NCBI GenBank assembly: GCA_937139335.1
Contig: CAKZPN010000036.1
Location: 62,001 to 126,000 of the forward strand
DNA from: an uncultured Roseicyclus sp.
GTDB taxonomy: Bacteria > Pseudomonadota > Alphaproteobacteria > Rhodobacterales > Rhodobacteraceae
Length of the DNA stretch: 64,000 bases
Reading direction: 5' to 3'
Made by a program: the position numbers and the translations under genes. Positions 46,771 through 55,223 of the stretch are shown here, in pieces. Each line of letters starts with the position of its first letter. Within the stretch, counting starts at the first letter, position 1. The notes beneath the pieces were generated by a model. The model did no database searches. It was not told the DNA's origin and worked only from the letters and a program-made list of their open reading frames with translations.

Positions 46771-47883
46771 ATGCCGATCATGGATTTCCTCAAGGGCCAG
46801 TTCATCGATGTCATCGAGTGGACCGATGACACCCGCGACACGATGGTCTACCGCTTCGAGCGTTACGGCAACGAGATCAAGTACGGCGCCAAGCTGACGG
46901 TGCGCGAGGGGCAGACGGCGGTCTTCATCCATGAAGGCCAGCTTGCCGACATCTTCACCCCCGGTCTCTACATGCTCGAGACCAACAACATGCCGATCAT
47001 GACCAATCTTCAGCATTGGGACCACGGCTTCGCCTCGCCCTTCAAGTCCGAGATCTATTTCGTCTCGACCGCGCGTTTCACCGACCTGAAATGGGGCACC
47101 AAGAACCCGATCATGCTGCGCGACCCGGAATTCGGGCCGACCCGCATCCGCGCCTTCGGCACCTACACCGTCAAGGTCTCGGACGCCGGCCGCTTCATGA
47201 CCGAGATCGTGGGCACCGACGGCGAGTTCACCACCGACGAGGTGACGAGCCAGATCCGCAACATCATCGTGCAGCAGTTCAGCCAGACGGTCGCGGGCTC
47301 GGGCATCCCGGTGCTCGACATGGCGGCGAACACTGGCGAGTTCGGCAAGCTGGTCGCGGGCCATATCTCCGAGACGATCGCGAGCTACGGCCTGACCCTG
47401 CCCGAGCTTTACATCGAGAACATCTCGCTGCCGCCCGCGGTGGAAGAGGCGCTGGACAAGCGCACCTCGATGGGCGTCGTCGGCGACCTGAACCGCTACA
47501 CCCAGTTCCAGACCGCCGAGGCGATGCGCGCGGCCGCCGAGAACCCCGGCGGCGGGGGCGGCATGGGCGAAGGTCTCGGCATGGGCATGGGCATGGCGAT
47601 GGCGCAGGGCCTCGCTCAGAACATGGCCGGCGGCGGCCGGCCGTCCCAGGCCGCCCCGCCCCCGCCGCCCGTCGAACACGTCTGGCACCTGGCCGAGAAC
47701 GGCCAGACCAAGGGCCCCTATTCCAGGGCCGACCTCGGCCGGATGGCCGGCACCGGCGAGCTGACCCGCCAGACCCATGTCTGGACCCAAGGCCAAGACG
47801 GCTGGAAGAAGGCCGACGAGGTGCAGGAGCTGGCGCAGCTCTTCACCGTCATGCCGCCCCCGCCGCCCCCGGCCGCAGGCTGA
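46771..47883 (+). CDS. SPFH-like (YdjI-type) protein with C-terminal GYF_2-like segment
   Basis: A 370-residue protein. Residues about 1-260 form a virion-core/SPFH-like domain (FIDVIEWTDDTRDTMVYRFE, AVFIHEGQLADIFTPGLYML, AFGTYTVKVSDAGRFM), as in Bacillus YdjI. A Gly/Met-rich linker follows (GGGGGMGEGLGMGMGMAMAQ), then proline, and a GYF_2-type domain (VWHLAENGQTKGPYSRADLGRM, HVWTQGQDGWKKADEV). SPFH proteins organise membrane patches; the GYF_2-like part may bind proline-rich ligands. The ATG at 46771 has AAGGAAAGGG upstream. It precedes a zinc-ribbon membrane protein, its usual partner. Confidence 0.88.
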   Translation: MPIMDFLKGQFIDVIEWTDDTRDTMVYRFERYGNEIKYGAKLTVREGQTAVFIHEGQLADIFTPGLYMLETNNMPIMTNLQHWDHGFASPFKSEIYFVSTARFTDLKWGTKNPIMLRDPEFGPTRIRAFGTYTVKVSDAGRFMTEIVGTDGEFTTDEVTSQIRNIIVQQFSQTVAGSGIPVLDMAANTGEFGKLVAGHISETIASYGLTLPELYIENISLPPAVEEALDKRTSMGVVGDLNRYTQFQTAEAMRAAAENPGGGGGMGEGLGMGMGMAMAQGLAQNMAGGGRPSQAAPPPPPVEHVWHLAENGQTKGPYSRADLGRMAGTGELTRQTHVWTQGQDGWKKADEVQELAQLFTVMPPPPPPAAG

Positions 47884-48023
47884 CACCCCCGCCGGTCGCG
47901 TCGCGGACGCGGCCGGCAAGGGGACGGCGGGCCGCCGGGACTTTCGGCTTGGGGAATTCCCCACCTTGATTGCCCGGCGCCGCCGCGCGACAACAGCGCC
48001 AGCCGCCTGCGCCGGAGTATCTG

Positions 48024-49172
48024 ATGACCGAGTTCGAAACCCAGGCCGCCCCTGCCCGTCCCGAGGACGAGCATCGCTTTCCCTGTCCGCAATGCGGCTC
48101 GGACATGCGCTTCGCCCCCACCGAGGGGAAGCTGATCTGCGATCATTGCGGCCATGACGAACCGATCGAGGACGAGACCGCCGGCCCCTGGGGCGGCGAC
48201 GCCCCTGCGCTGGTCGAGCTTGACTACGAGGCCGCCATCGCCGCGAAACTCCCCGCCCAGGAGATGGAGGAGACCCGCGTCTCGCAATGCCCCTCCTGCG
48301 GTGCGCAAGTCGAATTCCAGCCCGCCGTCCATTCCGTCGAATGCCCGTTCTGCGCCACGCCCGTCGTCACCGACACCGGCATCCACCGCCACATCAAGCC
48401 CAAGGGCGTGATCCCCTTCAAGCTGACCGAGAAACAGGCGCAGGACGCGATGAACGGCTGGCTCGGGCGGCTCTGGTTCGCGCCGAACGGGCTGAAGGAA
48501 TACGCCAAGAAGGGCCGCAGGATGGACGGCATCTACGTCCCCTACTGGACCTATGATGCCGACACCGCCACCGAGTATCGCGGCCAGCGCGGCGATGCCT
48601 ATTACGTCACCGTGCGCGGCTCCGACGGCAAGTCGCGGCAGGAACGCCGCGTGCGCTGGAGCCGCCGCTCGGGCCGGGTCGCGCGGTTCTTCGACGACAT
48701 CCTGATCCTCGCCTCGAGAAGCCTGCCCAAGCAGTTCACCGACCGGCTGGCGCCCTGGGACCTCGCCGCGCTTGACGCCTACCGGCCCGAGTTCCTGTCG
48801 GGTTTCCGGGCCGAGGGCTACCAGGTCGAACTCGACGTCGGCTTCGAGGAAGCCAAGCAGATCATGGAGACCCAGATCCGCCAGGACATCCGCCGCGACA
48901 TCGGCGGCGATGAACAGCGCATCGACCACATGGCGGTCCGGATCGACGATGTGACCTTCAAGCACGTCCTGCTGCCGGTCTGGCTCGCCGCCTACAAGTA
49001 TCGCGACCGGAGCTTCCGCTTCGTGGTGAACGGGCAGACCGGCAAGGTGCAGGGCGAACGGCCCTGGTCCTGGATCAAGATCACCATCGCGGTGGTGATC
49101 GCGATCATCGTCATCGGCGGCGGTCTCTACGTCTACGACCTGGTCGAAAGCGGCGGCGCGGCGTTCAAGTAG
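48024..49172 (+). CDS. Zinc-ribbon membrane protein (YdjG-like)
   Basis: A 382-residue protein. Two N-terminal zinc ribbons are seen (FPCPQCGSDM...LICDHCGHDE and SQCPSCGAQVEF...ECPFCATP). A long soluble domain follows (HIKPKGVIPFKLTEKQAQDAMNGWLG...YVPYWTYD), and one C-terminal membrane helix (ITIAVVIAIIVIGGGLYVYDLV). Such proteins are often misnamed primosomal protein N' and resemble Bacillus YdjG, which with the SPFH protein YdjI recruits PspA to membranes. No PspA gene is adjacent here. It ends the cluster and is convergent with hsp20. Confidence 0.85.
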   Translation: MTEFETQAAPARPEDEHRFPCPQCGSDMRFAPTEGKLICDHCGHDEPIEDETAGPWGGDAPALVELDYEAAIAAKLPAQEMEETRVSQCPSCGAQVEFQPAVHSVECPFCATPVVTDTGIHRHIKPKGVIPFKLTEKQAQDAMNGWLGRLWFAPNGLKEYAKKGRRMDGIYVPYWTYDADTATEYRGQRGDAYYVTVRGSDGKSRQERRVRWSRRSGRVARFFDDILILASRSLPKQFTDRLAPWDLAALDAYRPEFLSGFRAEGYQVELDVGFEEAKQIMETQIRQDIRRDIGGDEQRIDHMAVRIDDVTFKHVLLPVWLAAYKYRDRSFRFVVNGQTGKVQGERPWSWIKITIAVVIAIIVIGGGLYVYDLVESGGAAFK

Positions 49173-49191
49173 GCCGCGCCGGAGCAGGTTG

Positions 49192-49611
49192 TCAGCCCTT
49201 GCTGATCGCCACCTTGCGCGCGCCTTCCGGCGAGGTGTCGGCGCGTTTGGGCACGGTCAGCGTCAGCACGCCGTCCTTCAGGTCCGCGCTGATCGCATCG
49301 CCGTCGGCATCGGGCGGCAGGCGGAAGCTGCGCGAGAAGGAGCCGAATTCCCGTTCCGAGAAGAACCAGGTCTCGCCCGCCTCGGTCTTGCTCGATGCCT
49401 TGCGCCCGGTCACCATCACCACGCCGTCGTGCAGCGTGATGTCGATGTCGCCCTCGGCCACCCCCGGAACTTCCATGGCGATGCGGTAACTGCCGGCGTC
49501 AGCCGACGCCTCCGAAGCCGGCGCGAACCAGTCGGCCAGCCGTGCGCCCAGGTTTCGGAACGGATCGGCGAGCGAGGGGAGGAATCCAGACCTGTGTGAT
49601 GTCTCAACCAT
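49192..49611 (-). CDS. Small heat shock protein Hsp20
   Basis: A 139-residue alpha-crystallin-domain chaperone. The domain runs about residues 42-135: YRIAMEVPGVAEGDIDITLHDGVVMVTG, GSFSRSFRLPPDADGDAISADLKDGVLTLTVPK, containing the family's A-x-x-x-n-G-v-L block. It holds unfolding proteins for refolding by DnaK. The 5' leader can fold so that its ribosome binding site is covered (49611-49662). It lies next to, and convergent with, the stress-type TelA cluster. Confidence 0.93.
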   Translation of the reverse strand: MVETSHRSGFLPSLADPFRNLGARLADWFAPASEASADAGSYRIAMEVPGVAEGDIDITLHDGVVMVTGRKASSKTEAGETWFFSEREFGSFSRSFRLPPDADGDAISADLKDGVLTLTVPKRADTSPEGARKVAISKG

Positions 49612-49662
49612 GGTGATCTCCGTGTCAGGGGGGTGCGATGTGCACCCTCACGACAGCACGGA
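49612..49662 (-). promoter_or_regulatory. Folded 5' leader of hsp20, possible RNA thermometer
   Basis: On the minus strand UCCGUG (49657-49662) can pair with CACGGA (49619-49624), the latter covering part of the Shine-Dalgarno GGAG. Inside this, GGGUGC (49642-49647) pairs with GCACCC (49631-49636) over a 5-base loop. hsp20 genes of alphaproteobacteria are often controlled by such heat-melting leaders (ROSE type). Confidence 0.4.
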
Positions 49663-49758
49663 TTCCGCCTCGCCCGCCTTGACCTGCCTCAAAAACGACT
49701 GGCCGGCGCGCGCATCGCACCGTAGTCAGGCGGGACGGAACCAGACCGGAGGTGTGCC

Positions 49759-50685
49759 ATGCTGCTTTGTGCGGGCGAGGCCCTGATCGACATGCTGCCG
49801 CGCAAGACCGAAGGCGGCGAGGCGGCCTTTGCCCCTTATCCCGGCGGCTCGGTGTTCAACACCGCCGTCGCCGCGTCGCGGCTGGGGGTGAAAACCGGCC
49901 TTTTCAGCGGCTTGTCCACCGACCTCTTCGGGGAACGTCTGACCGCCGTGCTGACCGCCGCGGGCGTCGATCACCGGCTGGCCGCGCGGTCGGACAGGCC
50001 GACGACGCTGGCCTTCGTCACGCTGAATGCCGGGCAGGCGAGCTATGCCTTCTACGACGAGAACACCGCCGGTCGGATGCTGTCGGACGCCGACCTGCCC
50101 GAACTGCCCGAGGATGTCACGGCGGTCTTTTTCGGCGGCATCAGCCTGGCGGTGGAGCCCTGCGCCGAGGCTTACGCCACGCTTGCCACCCGCGCCGCCG
50201 CCGACCGCCTCGTGATGCTCGACCCCAACATCCGCCCCGGCTTCATCGCCGACGAGACGCGGTTCCGTTCCAGGATGGACCGGATGCTGGCCGCCTCGGA
50301 CGTCGTGAAGATCTCGGACGAGGACATGGAATGGCTGCTCGGCGCGGGCGCCCTGCCCGACCTTGCCGCGCATGTGCAGGCCAAGGGTCCGGCGCTGGTG
50401 CTGGTGACGCAGGGGGCCGAGGGCGTGACCGCCTATGGGTCCGGCGACCCGGTCCACATGCCCGCCACGCGGGTCGAGGTGGTCGATACCGTCGGCGCGG
50501 GTGACACGTTCAACGCCGGCTTCCTCGCCGGGCTGTCGGATGCCGGCGCGCTCGACAAATCCACCGTCCGCGCGGGCCTGACCGCCGAGGTGCTGGAGGC
50601 GGCCCTCAGCCTTGGCGTGCGCGCCGCCGCCGTCACCGTGGGCCGCGCCGGCGCCAACCCGCCGCGCCGCGACGAGCTGTCATGA
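49759..50685 (+). CDS. PfkB-family carbohydrate kinase (fructokinase-like)
   Basis: A 308-residue ribokinase-fold sugar kinase. [16 protein letters not shown] is the first PfkB signature and [17 protein letters not shown] the second, with the catalytic Asp of [27 protein letters not shown] is typical of bacterial fructokinases, so the likely reaction is fructose plus ATP to fructose-6-phosphate. A sugar transporter or regulator is not next to it. The stop codon region overlaps the ATG of dtd by four bases. Confidence 0.9.
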   Translation: MLLCAGEALIDMLPRKTEGGEAAFAPYPGGSVFNTAVAASRLGVKTGLFSGLSTDLFGERLTAVLTAAGVDHRLAARSDRPTTLAFVTLNAGQASYAFYDENTAGRMLSDADLPELPEDVTAVFFGGISLAVEPCAEAYATLATRAAADRLVMLDPNIRPGFIADETRFRSRMDRMLAASDVVKISDEDMEWLLGAGALPDLAAHVQAKGPALVLVTQGAEGVTAYGSGDPVHMPATRVEVVDTVGAGDTFNAGFLAGLSDAGALDKSTVRAGLTAEVLEAALSLGVRAAAVTVGRAGANPPRRDELS

Positions 50686-51119
50686 GGGCGCTGATTCAGC
50701 GCGTCACCCAGGCCAGCGTTGCGGTGGAGGGCACGGTGGTGGGCCAGACCGGACCGGGCCTGCTCATCCTCGTCTGCGCGATGCAGGGCGATACGGATGC
50801 GCAGGCCGAGGCGCTGGCGGCCAAGATCGCGAAGCTCCGCATCTTCAAGGATGACGCGGGCAAGATGAACCGCGCGCTTCTCGACACCGGCGGCGGCGCG
50901 CTGGTCGTAAGCCAGTTCACCCTCGCCGCCGACACCCGCAGCGGCAACCGCCCCGGATTTTCCACCGCCGCCCCGCCCGCCGATGGCGAGGCGCTCTACC
51001 TGCGCTTCGCCGCCGCGCTGGCGGCCCTTGGACCTGAGGTGGAGACCGGCCGCTTCGGTGCCGACATGGCGGTGAGCCTCACAAACGACGGGCCCGTCAC
51101 AATCTGGCTTGAAATCTAG
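50682..51119 (+). CDS. dtd: D-aminoacyl-tRNA deacylase
   Basis: A 145-residue Dtd, which removes D-amino acids (and glycine from tRNA-Ala) from mischarged tRNAs. [13 protein letters not shown] opens the protein, [21 protein letters not shown] is the active-site motif and [10 protein letters not shown] contains the Gly-cisPro motif that excludes L-amino acids. Length is standard. It overlaps the sugar kinase gene by ATGA. A stem-loop covers its stop codon (51117-51131). Confidence 0.95.
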   Translation: MRALIQRVTQASVAVEGTVVGQTGPGLLILVCAMQGDTDAQAEALAAKIAKLRIFKDDAGKMNRALLDTGGGALVVSQFTLAADTRSGNRPGFSTAAPPADGEALYLRFAAALAALGPEVETGRFGADMAVSLTNDGPVTIWLEI

Positions 51120-51141
51120 GCAGAATGCCTAAACCCTAGGC
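51117..51141 (+). terminator. Alternative hairpins at the dtd stop codon
   Basis: TAGGCA-GAA-TGCCTA (51117-51131) is a perfect 6-bp hairpin that begins at the dtd stop codon. The same TGCCTA arm can pair instead with TAGGC at 51137-51141. The two folds exclude each other. The element stands upstream of the Anbu operon, 94 bases from its first start codon. No T-run follows. Confidence 0.35.
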
Positions 51142-51234
51142 GGACGTTCCGGGCCGACGGAAAAAACCCTTCGATCCGCTGGCCCTTCCCGGCGCAGTTT
51201 GGCCCCATGCAGACAGGGTTTTCGACAGGATGAC

Positions 51235-52662
51235 ATGACTGAACCGTCCCGCTTCTTCGACGAAATGCTGCAAGCCGATGGCACGGCGCGCCATCCCTAT
51301 ACCTCCTACTGCGACTGGTTCGGTGCCGAGGACCTGCGCGACCTGCGCAAGAAATCGACCGACGCCGAACAGTTCTTTCGACGCACCGGCATCACCTTCA
51401 ACGTCTACGGGCAGGCCGAGGCGGATGAACGGCTGATCCCATTCGACGTGGTGCCGCGGGTGATCTCGGGGCGGGAATGGGCGCGGCTGACCAAGGGCAT
51501 CGAACAGCGCGTGCGCGCGATCAACGCCTTTCTCTACGACATCTACCACCGGCAGGAGATCCTGCGCGCCGGCCGCGTGCCCGTCGACCTGATCGCGAAG
51601 AACGACGCCTTCCTGCCGCAGATGATCGGCATGGCGCCGCCCGGCAATGTCTTCACCCATATCGTCGGCGTCGACCTTGTGCGCACCGGCGAGGATGAAT
51701 TCTTCGTGCTGGAGGACAACGCCCGCACGCCGTCGGGCGTGTCCTACATGCTCGAGAACCGCGAGACGATGCTGCAGATGTTCCCCGAGCTGTTCAGCCG
51801 GATCAAGGTGCAGCCGGTGTCGGACTACCCGCGCGACCTGCGCCGGTCGCTCGCGGCCTCTTCGCCCGCCAACAGCTCGGGCGACTGCACGGTGGCGGTG
51901 CTGACGCCGGGCATCCACAACTCCGCCTATTTCGAACACGCGTTCCTCGCCGACCAGATGGGGGTCGAACTGGTCGAAGGCCACGACATCCGCATCACCG
52001 ACGGCAAGGTGCAGATGCGCACGACCCAGGGCTACAAGCCCATCGACGTGCTTTACCGCAGGGTCGACGATGATTTCCTCGATCCGCTGAACTTCCGCCC
52101 CGACAGCATGCTGGGCGTGCCCGGCATCATGGATGTCTACCGCGCCGGCGGCATCACCATCGCCAACGCGCCCGGCACCGGCATCGCCGACGACAAGGCG
52201 ATCTACAGCTACATGCCGGACATCGTGGAATTCTACACCGGCGAAAAGGCGATCTTGCAGAACGTGCCGACCTGGCGCTGCTCCGAACCGGATTCGCTGG
52301 CCTATGTCCTCGACAACCTCGCCGATCTGGTCGTGAAGGAGGTGCACGGCTCGGGCGGCTACGGCATGCTGGTCGGCCCCGCCGCGTCGCGGAAGGAACT
52401 GGCGATGTTCCGCGCCAAGCTGGAGGCGAAACCGTCGAACTACATCGCGCAGCCTACGCTGGCGCTGTCGACCGTGCCGATCCTGACCAAGGCGGGGCTC
52501 GCGCCGCGCCATGTCGACCTGCGCCCCTTCGTGCTGGTGTCGCCCAACCGCATCTCGATCACGCCCGGCGGGCTGACACGGGTGGCGATCAAGAAGGGGT
52601 CGCTGGTGGTGAACTCGTCGCAGGGCGGAGGCACCAAGGACACCTGGGTGCTGGAGGAATAG
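51235..52662 (+). CDS. Circularly permuted type 2 ATP-grasp protein (Anbu operon)
   Basis: A 475-residue ATP-grasp ligase-type enzyme of the circularly permuted type 2 family. PFDVVPRVISGREWARLTKGIEQRVRAINAFLYDIYH and FFVLEDNARTPSGVSYMLENRETM are its marks, with ATP/metal residues in LYRRVDDDFLDPLNF and KEVHGSGGYGMLVGP. These are thought to make a peptide or amide tag or modification, as judged from neighbours. It opens the Anbu operon (ATP-grasp, alpha-E, transglutaminase, Anbu) and is followed by the alpha-E gene after 4 bases. The ATG at 51235 is preferred to an in-frame upstream start. Confidence 0.92.
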   Translation: MTEPSRFFDEMLQADGTARHPYTSYCDWFGAEDLRDLRKKSTDAEQFFRRTGITFNVYGQAEADERLIPFDVVPRVISGREWARLTKGIEQRVRAINAFLYDIYHRQEILRAGRVPVDLIAKNDAFLPQMIGMAPPGNVFTHIVGVDLVRTGEDEFFVLEDNARTPSGVSYMLENRETMLQMFPELFSRIKVQPVSDYPRDLRRSLAASSPANSSGDCTVAVLTPGIHNSAYFEHAFLADQMGVELVEGHDIRITDGKVQMRTTQGYKPIDVLYRRVDDDFLDPLNFRPDSMLGVPGIMDVYRAGGITIANAPGTGIADDKAIYSYMPDIVEFYTGEKAILQNVPTWRCSEPDSLAYVLDNLADLVVKEVHGSGGYGMLVGPAASRKELAMFRAKLEAKPSNYIAQPTLALSTVPILTKAGLAPRHVDLRPFVLVSPNRISITPGGLTRVAIKKGSLVVNSSQGGGTKDTWVLEE

Positions 52663-52666
52663 GGCG

Positions 52667-53608
52667 ATGCTGGGCAAAACCGCAGGCGGCCTGTTCTGGA
52701 TGTTCCGCTACCTCGAGCGGTCGGAAAACACCGCACGGCTGATCGAGGCCGGGTTCCGCATCGCGCTGACCCGCGCCGACGGCGACGACGACGAATGGGC
52801 CAGTGTGCTGCAGACCGCTTCGGTCGCGCATCTCTACTATCAGAAGCACGAGCAGATCGAGGCGGCGAAGGCCATCGACTTCCTGCTGCGCGATCTGTCC
52901 AACCCCTCCTCCGTCATGACCGCCATCGCGCAGGCCCGCCAGAACGCGCGGCTGGTGCGCACCGCGATCACCCGTGAAGTGTGGGAGGCGGTGAACGACA
53001 CCTACATGATCATGAAGCAGACGCTGGCCCGCCCGGTGTCGCAGCGCGATCTGCCCGAGGTTCTGGCGCTGGTCCGCCAGCAATCGGCGCTGGTGCGCGG
53101 CGCGATGCACGGCACCATGCTGCGCAACGACATCTTCGATTTCTGCCGGCTCGGCACCTTCCTTGAACGCGCCGACAACACCGCGCGCATCCTCGACGTG
53201 AAATACTACGTGCTCCTGCCCTCGATCAGCCAGATCGGCTCCAGCCTCGACAACGTGCAGTGGGAGACCATCCTGCGCTCGGTCGCGGGGATGCGCGCCT
53301 ATCGCTGGATCACCCAGGGCGAGGCCAGCCCCATGGGCATCGCCGATTTCCTGATCTTCGACACCCGGATGCCGCGCAGTCTGGCGTTTTCGGCCCGCAA
53401 GATCGCCGCCAACCTCGCCTATCTCGAAAGCAACTACGGGATGCGCCAACCCAGCCACGACCTGATCGACGTGATCTCGGCCCGGCTGACCCATGGCACG
53501 ATTGACCGCGTCTTCGATGACGGGCTGCATGAATTCATCACCGATTTCCTGACCGACATTGCCCGCCTCGGGCAACAGATCGAGACGGATTACCGGTTCC
53601 TGGGATAG
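52667..53608 (+). CDS. Alpha-E domain protein (Anbu operon)
   Basis: A 313-residue all-helical alpha-E domain protein. GKTAGGLFWMFRYLERSENTARLIEAGFR opens it; the conserved ER and Asn/Thr residues of the helix (FLERADNTARILDVKYY) recur later, showing two helical repeats. The domain occurs almost only with circularly permuted ATP-grasp and transglutaminase proteins, so it probably serves the same peptide-modifying complex. Function is not known biochemically. Confidence 0.9.
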   Translation: MLGKTAGGLFWMFRYLERSENTARLIEAGFRIALTRADGDDDEWASVLQTASVAHLYYQKHEQIEAAKAIDFLLRDLSNPSSVMTAIAQARQNARLVRTAITREVWEAVNDTYMIMKQTLARPVSQRDLPEVLALVRQQSALVRGAMHGTMLRNDIFDFCRLGTFLERADNTARILDVKYYVLLPSISQIGSSLDNVQWETILRSVAGMRAYRWITQGEASPMGIADFLIFDTRMPRSLAFSARKIAANLAYLESNYGMRQPSHDLIDVISARLTHGTIDRVFDDGLHEFITDFLTDIARLGQQIETDYRFLG

Positions 53609-53617
53609 AAAGACCGG

Positions 53618-54421
53618 ATGCGCCTGAAGATCCTGCACACCACGACCTATCATTTCGAGCACCCGGTCTCCTACGGGTTGCAGCAGTTGCGCCTGATCCC
53701 GAAAAGCCGGACCGGCCAGACCGTGCTGCACTGGAAGATGGAGATCGAGGGCGGCAAGGCCGAGACCGAGTTCACCGACCACCATCAGAACCGGGTCTCG
53801 CTGATTTCCTTCGACCCGCAGGCGTCCTCCATCGTGGTGCATTGCGAGGGCGAGGTGGAAACCGCCGACATGGCCGGCGTCATCGGGCGGCACGGCGGCT
53901 TTGCGCCGCTGTGGTATTTCCAGCAATCGACCGAGCTGACCCGCGCGGGGCCACGGGTGCGCGCGCTCGCCAAAGGATTGAAGGAGGAGGAGGTCGACGA
54001 CATTCCGCGCCTGCACGCGCTGTCGGCCCGGATCATCGCGGCGGTCACCTACGAGGTCGGCGTGACCCATGCCACCACCACCGCCGAGGAATCGGTCGAG
54101 CTGGCCGGTGGCGTCTGCCAGGACCACGCGCAGATCTTCGTCGCCGCGGCCCGCGCCATGGGCTACCCGGCGCGCTACGTCTCGGGCTACCTGCTGATGT
54201 CCGACCGGGTCCACCAGGATGCCAGCCACGCCTGGGCCGAGGTGCATATCGAGCCGCTGGGCTGGGTCGGGTTCGACGTCTCGAACGGCTATTCCCCCGA
54301 CACGCGCTATGTCCGCGTCGCCACCGGCCTCGACTACCGCGAGGCCGCGCCGGTGTCGGGTCTGCGCTACGGCACCGCGGGCGAAGCCATGTCCATCGAC
54401 ATCCAGGTGCAGCAGCAGTAG
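53618..54421 (+). CDS. Transglutaminase-like protease (Anbu operon)
   Basis: A 267-residue transglutaminase-like protein. The catalytic triad is Cys in GGVCQDHAQIF, His in ASHAWAEVHIE and Asp in WVGFDVSNGY. The N-terminal ~120 residues are a beta-rich bacterial domain (MRLKILHTTTYHFEHPVSYG). In this group it is taken to be a cysteine peptidase or amide cross-linker that could reverse what the ATP-grasp enzyme makes. It starts 9 bases after the alpha-E gene and ends 30 bases before the Anbu gene. Confidence 0.92.
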   Translation: MRLKILHTTTYHFEHPVSYGLQQLRLIPKSRTGQTVLHWKMEIEGGKAETEFTDHHQNRVSLISFDPQASSIVVHCEGEVETADMAGVIGRHGGFAPLWYFQQSTELTRAGPRVRALAKGLKEEEVDDIPRLHALSARIIAAVTYEVGVTHATTTAEESVELAGGVCQDHAQIFVAAARAMGYPARYVSGYLLMSDRVHQDASHAWAEVHIEPLGWVGFDVSNGYSPDTRYVRVATGLDYREAAPVSGLRYGTAGEAMSIDIQVQQQ

Positions 54422-54451
54422 AGCATCGCTCAGAGGCAGGGGAACAGGCGC

Positions 54452-55192
54452 GTGACATATTGCGTGGGGCTGAAGCTTGAGCGTGGGCTGGTGTTCATGT
54501 CGGACACCCGCACCAACGCGGGCGTCGACAATATCAGTGTTTTCAAGAAGATGTTCATGTGGGAACGCGAGGGCGAACGCTCCGTCACGCTGATGACGGC
54601 GGGCAATCTTGCGACCACGCAAGCCGTGGTGTCGCTGCTGAACGAACGCGCAAAACCGGCGGAGGAACGCGGGCACCCGTCGATCCTCGACGCGCCGTCG
54701 ATGTTCCAGATCGCCAAGCTGGTGGGCGAGACGCTGCGCGAGGTCATCGCCGAACAATCGGGCATTTCCGGCCCCCAAGCCGACAGCCCGTTCTCGGCCA
54801 CGATGATCCTCGGCGGGCAGGTGCGCGGCGGCGAGCCGCGGCTGTTCCTGATCTACCCCGAGGGCAATTTCGTCGAGGCCGCCCCTGACACGCCGTTCTT
54901 CCAAGTCGGCGAGACGAAATACGGCAAGCCGATCCTGGTGCGCGCCTACAACCCCGACATGAGCTTCGAGGAAGCGGTGAAGCTGTTGCTGGTGAGCTTC
55001 GATTCGACCATCAAGGCGAACCTCTCGGTCGGGCTGCCGCTCGACCTGCATCTCTATCCCGCAGACACGTTCCAGACCGGCATTCTGCGCCGAATCGAGC
55101 GCGACGATCCGTTCTACGAGATGATCTCCTCCGGCTGGGGCGAGGCGCTGCGGGCGGCCTTTTACAAGCTGCCCGACTACTCGCTGGACTGA
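54452..55192 (+). CDS. Anbu proteasome-like peptidase
   Basis: A 246-residue Ntn-hydrolase of the Anbu (ancestral beta-subunit, HslV-related) type. The start is GTG and the next codon gives Thr2 in MTYCVGLKLERGLVFMSDTRTNAG, the expected N-terminal nucleophile after Met removal; the Asp of MSDTR and a Lys near 33 (FKKMF) complete the proteasome-like site. PFSATMILGGQ and FDSTIKANLSVGLPLDL are Anbu blocks. Crystal structures of relatives show open-ended spiral assemblies; the substrate is unknown. It closes the operon and is convergent with the monooxygenase gene. Confidence 0.93.
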   Translation: MTYCVGLKLERGLVFMSDTRTNAGVDNISVFKKMFMWEREGERSVTLMTAGNLATTQAVVSLLNERAKPAEERGHPSILDAPSMFQIAKLVGETLREVIAEQSGISGPQADSPFSATMILGGQVRGGEPRLFLIYPEGNFVEAAPDTPFFQVGETKYGKPILVRAYNPDMSFEEAVKLLLVSFDSTIKANLSVGLPLDLHLYPADTFQTGILRRIERDDPFYEMISSGWGEALRAAFYKLPDYSLD

Positions 55193-55223
55193 ACCGGACA
55201 AGGTTCGCTGCCGGGCGCGTGGC

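Noticed and set aside
52589..55201. An 870-codon minus-strand frame opposite the Anbu operon
   Set aside because: All four plus-strand genes there have full family motifs; the antisense frame has none.
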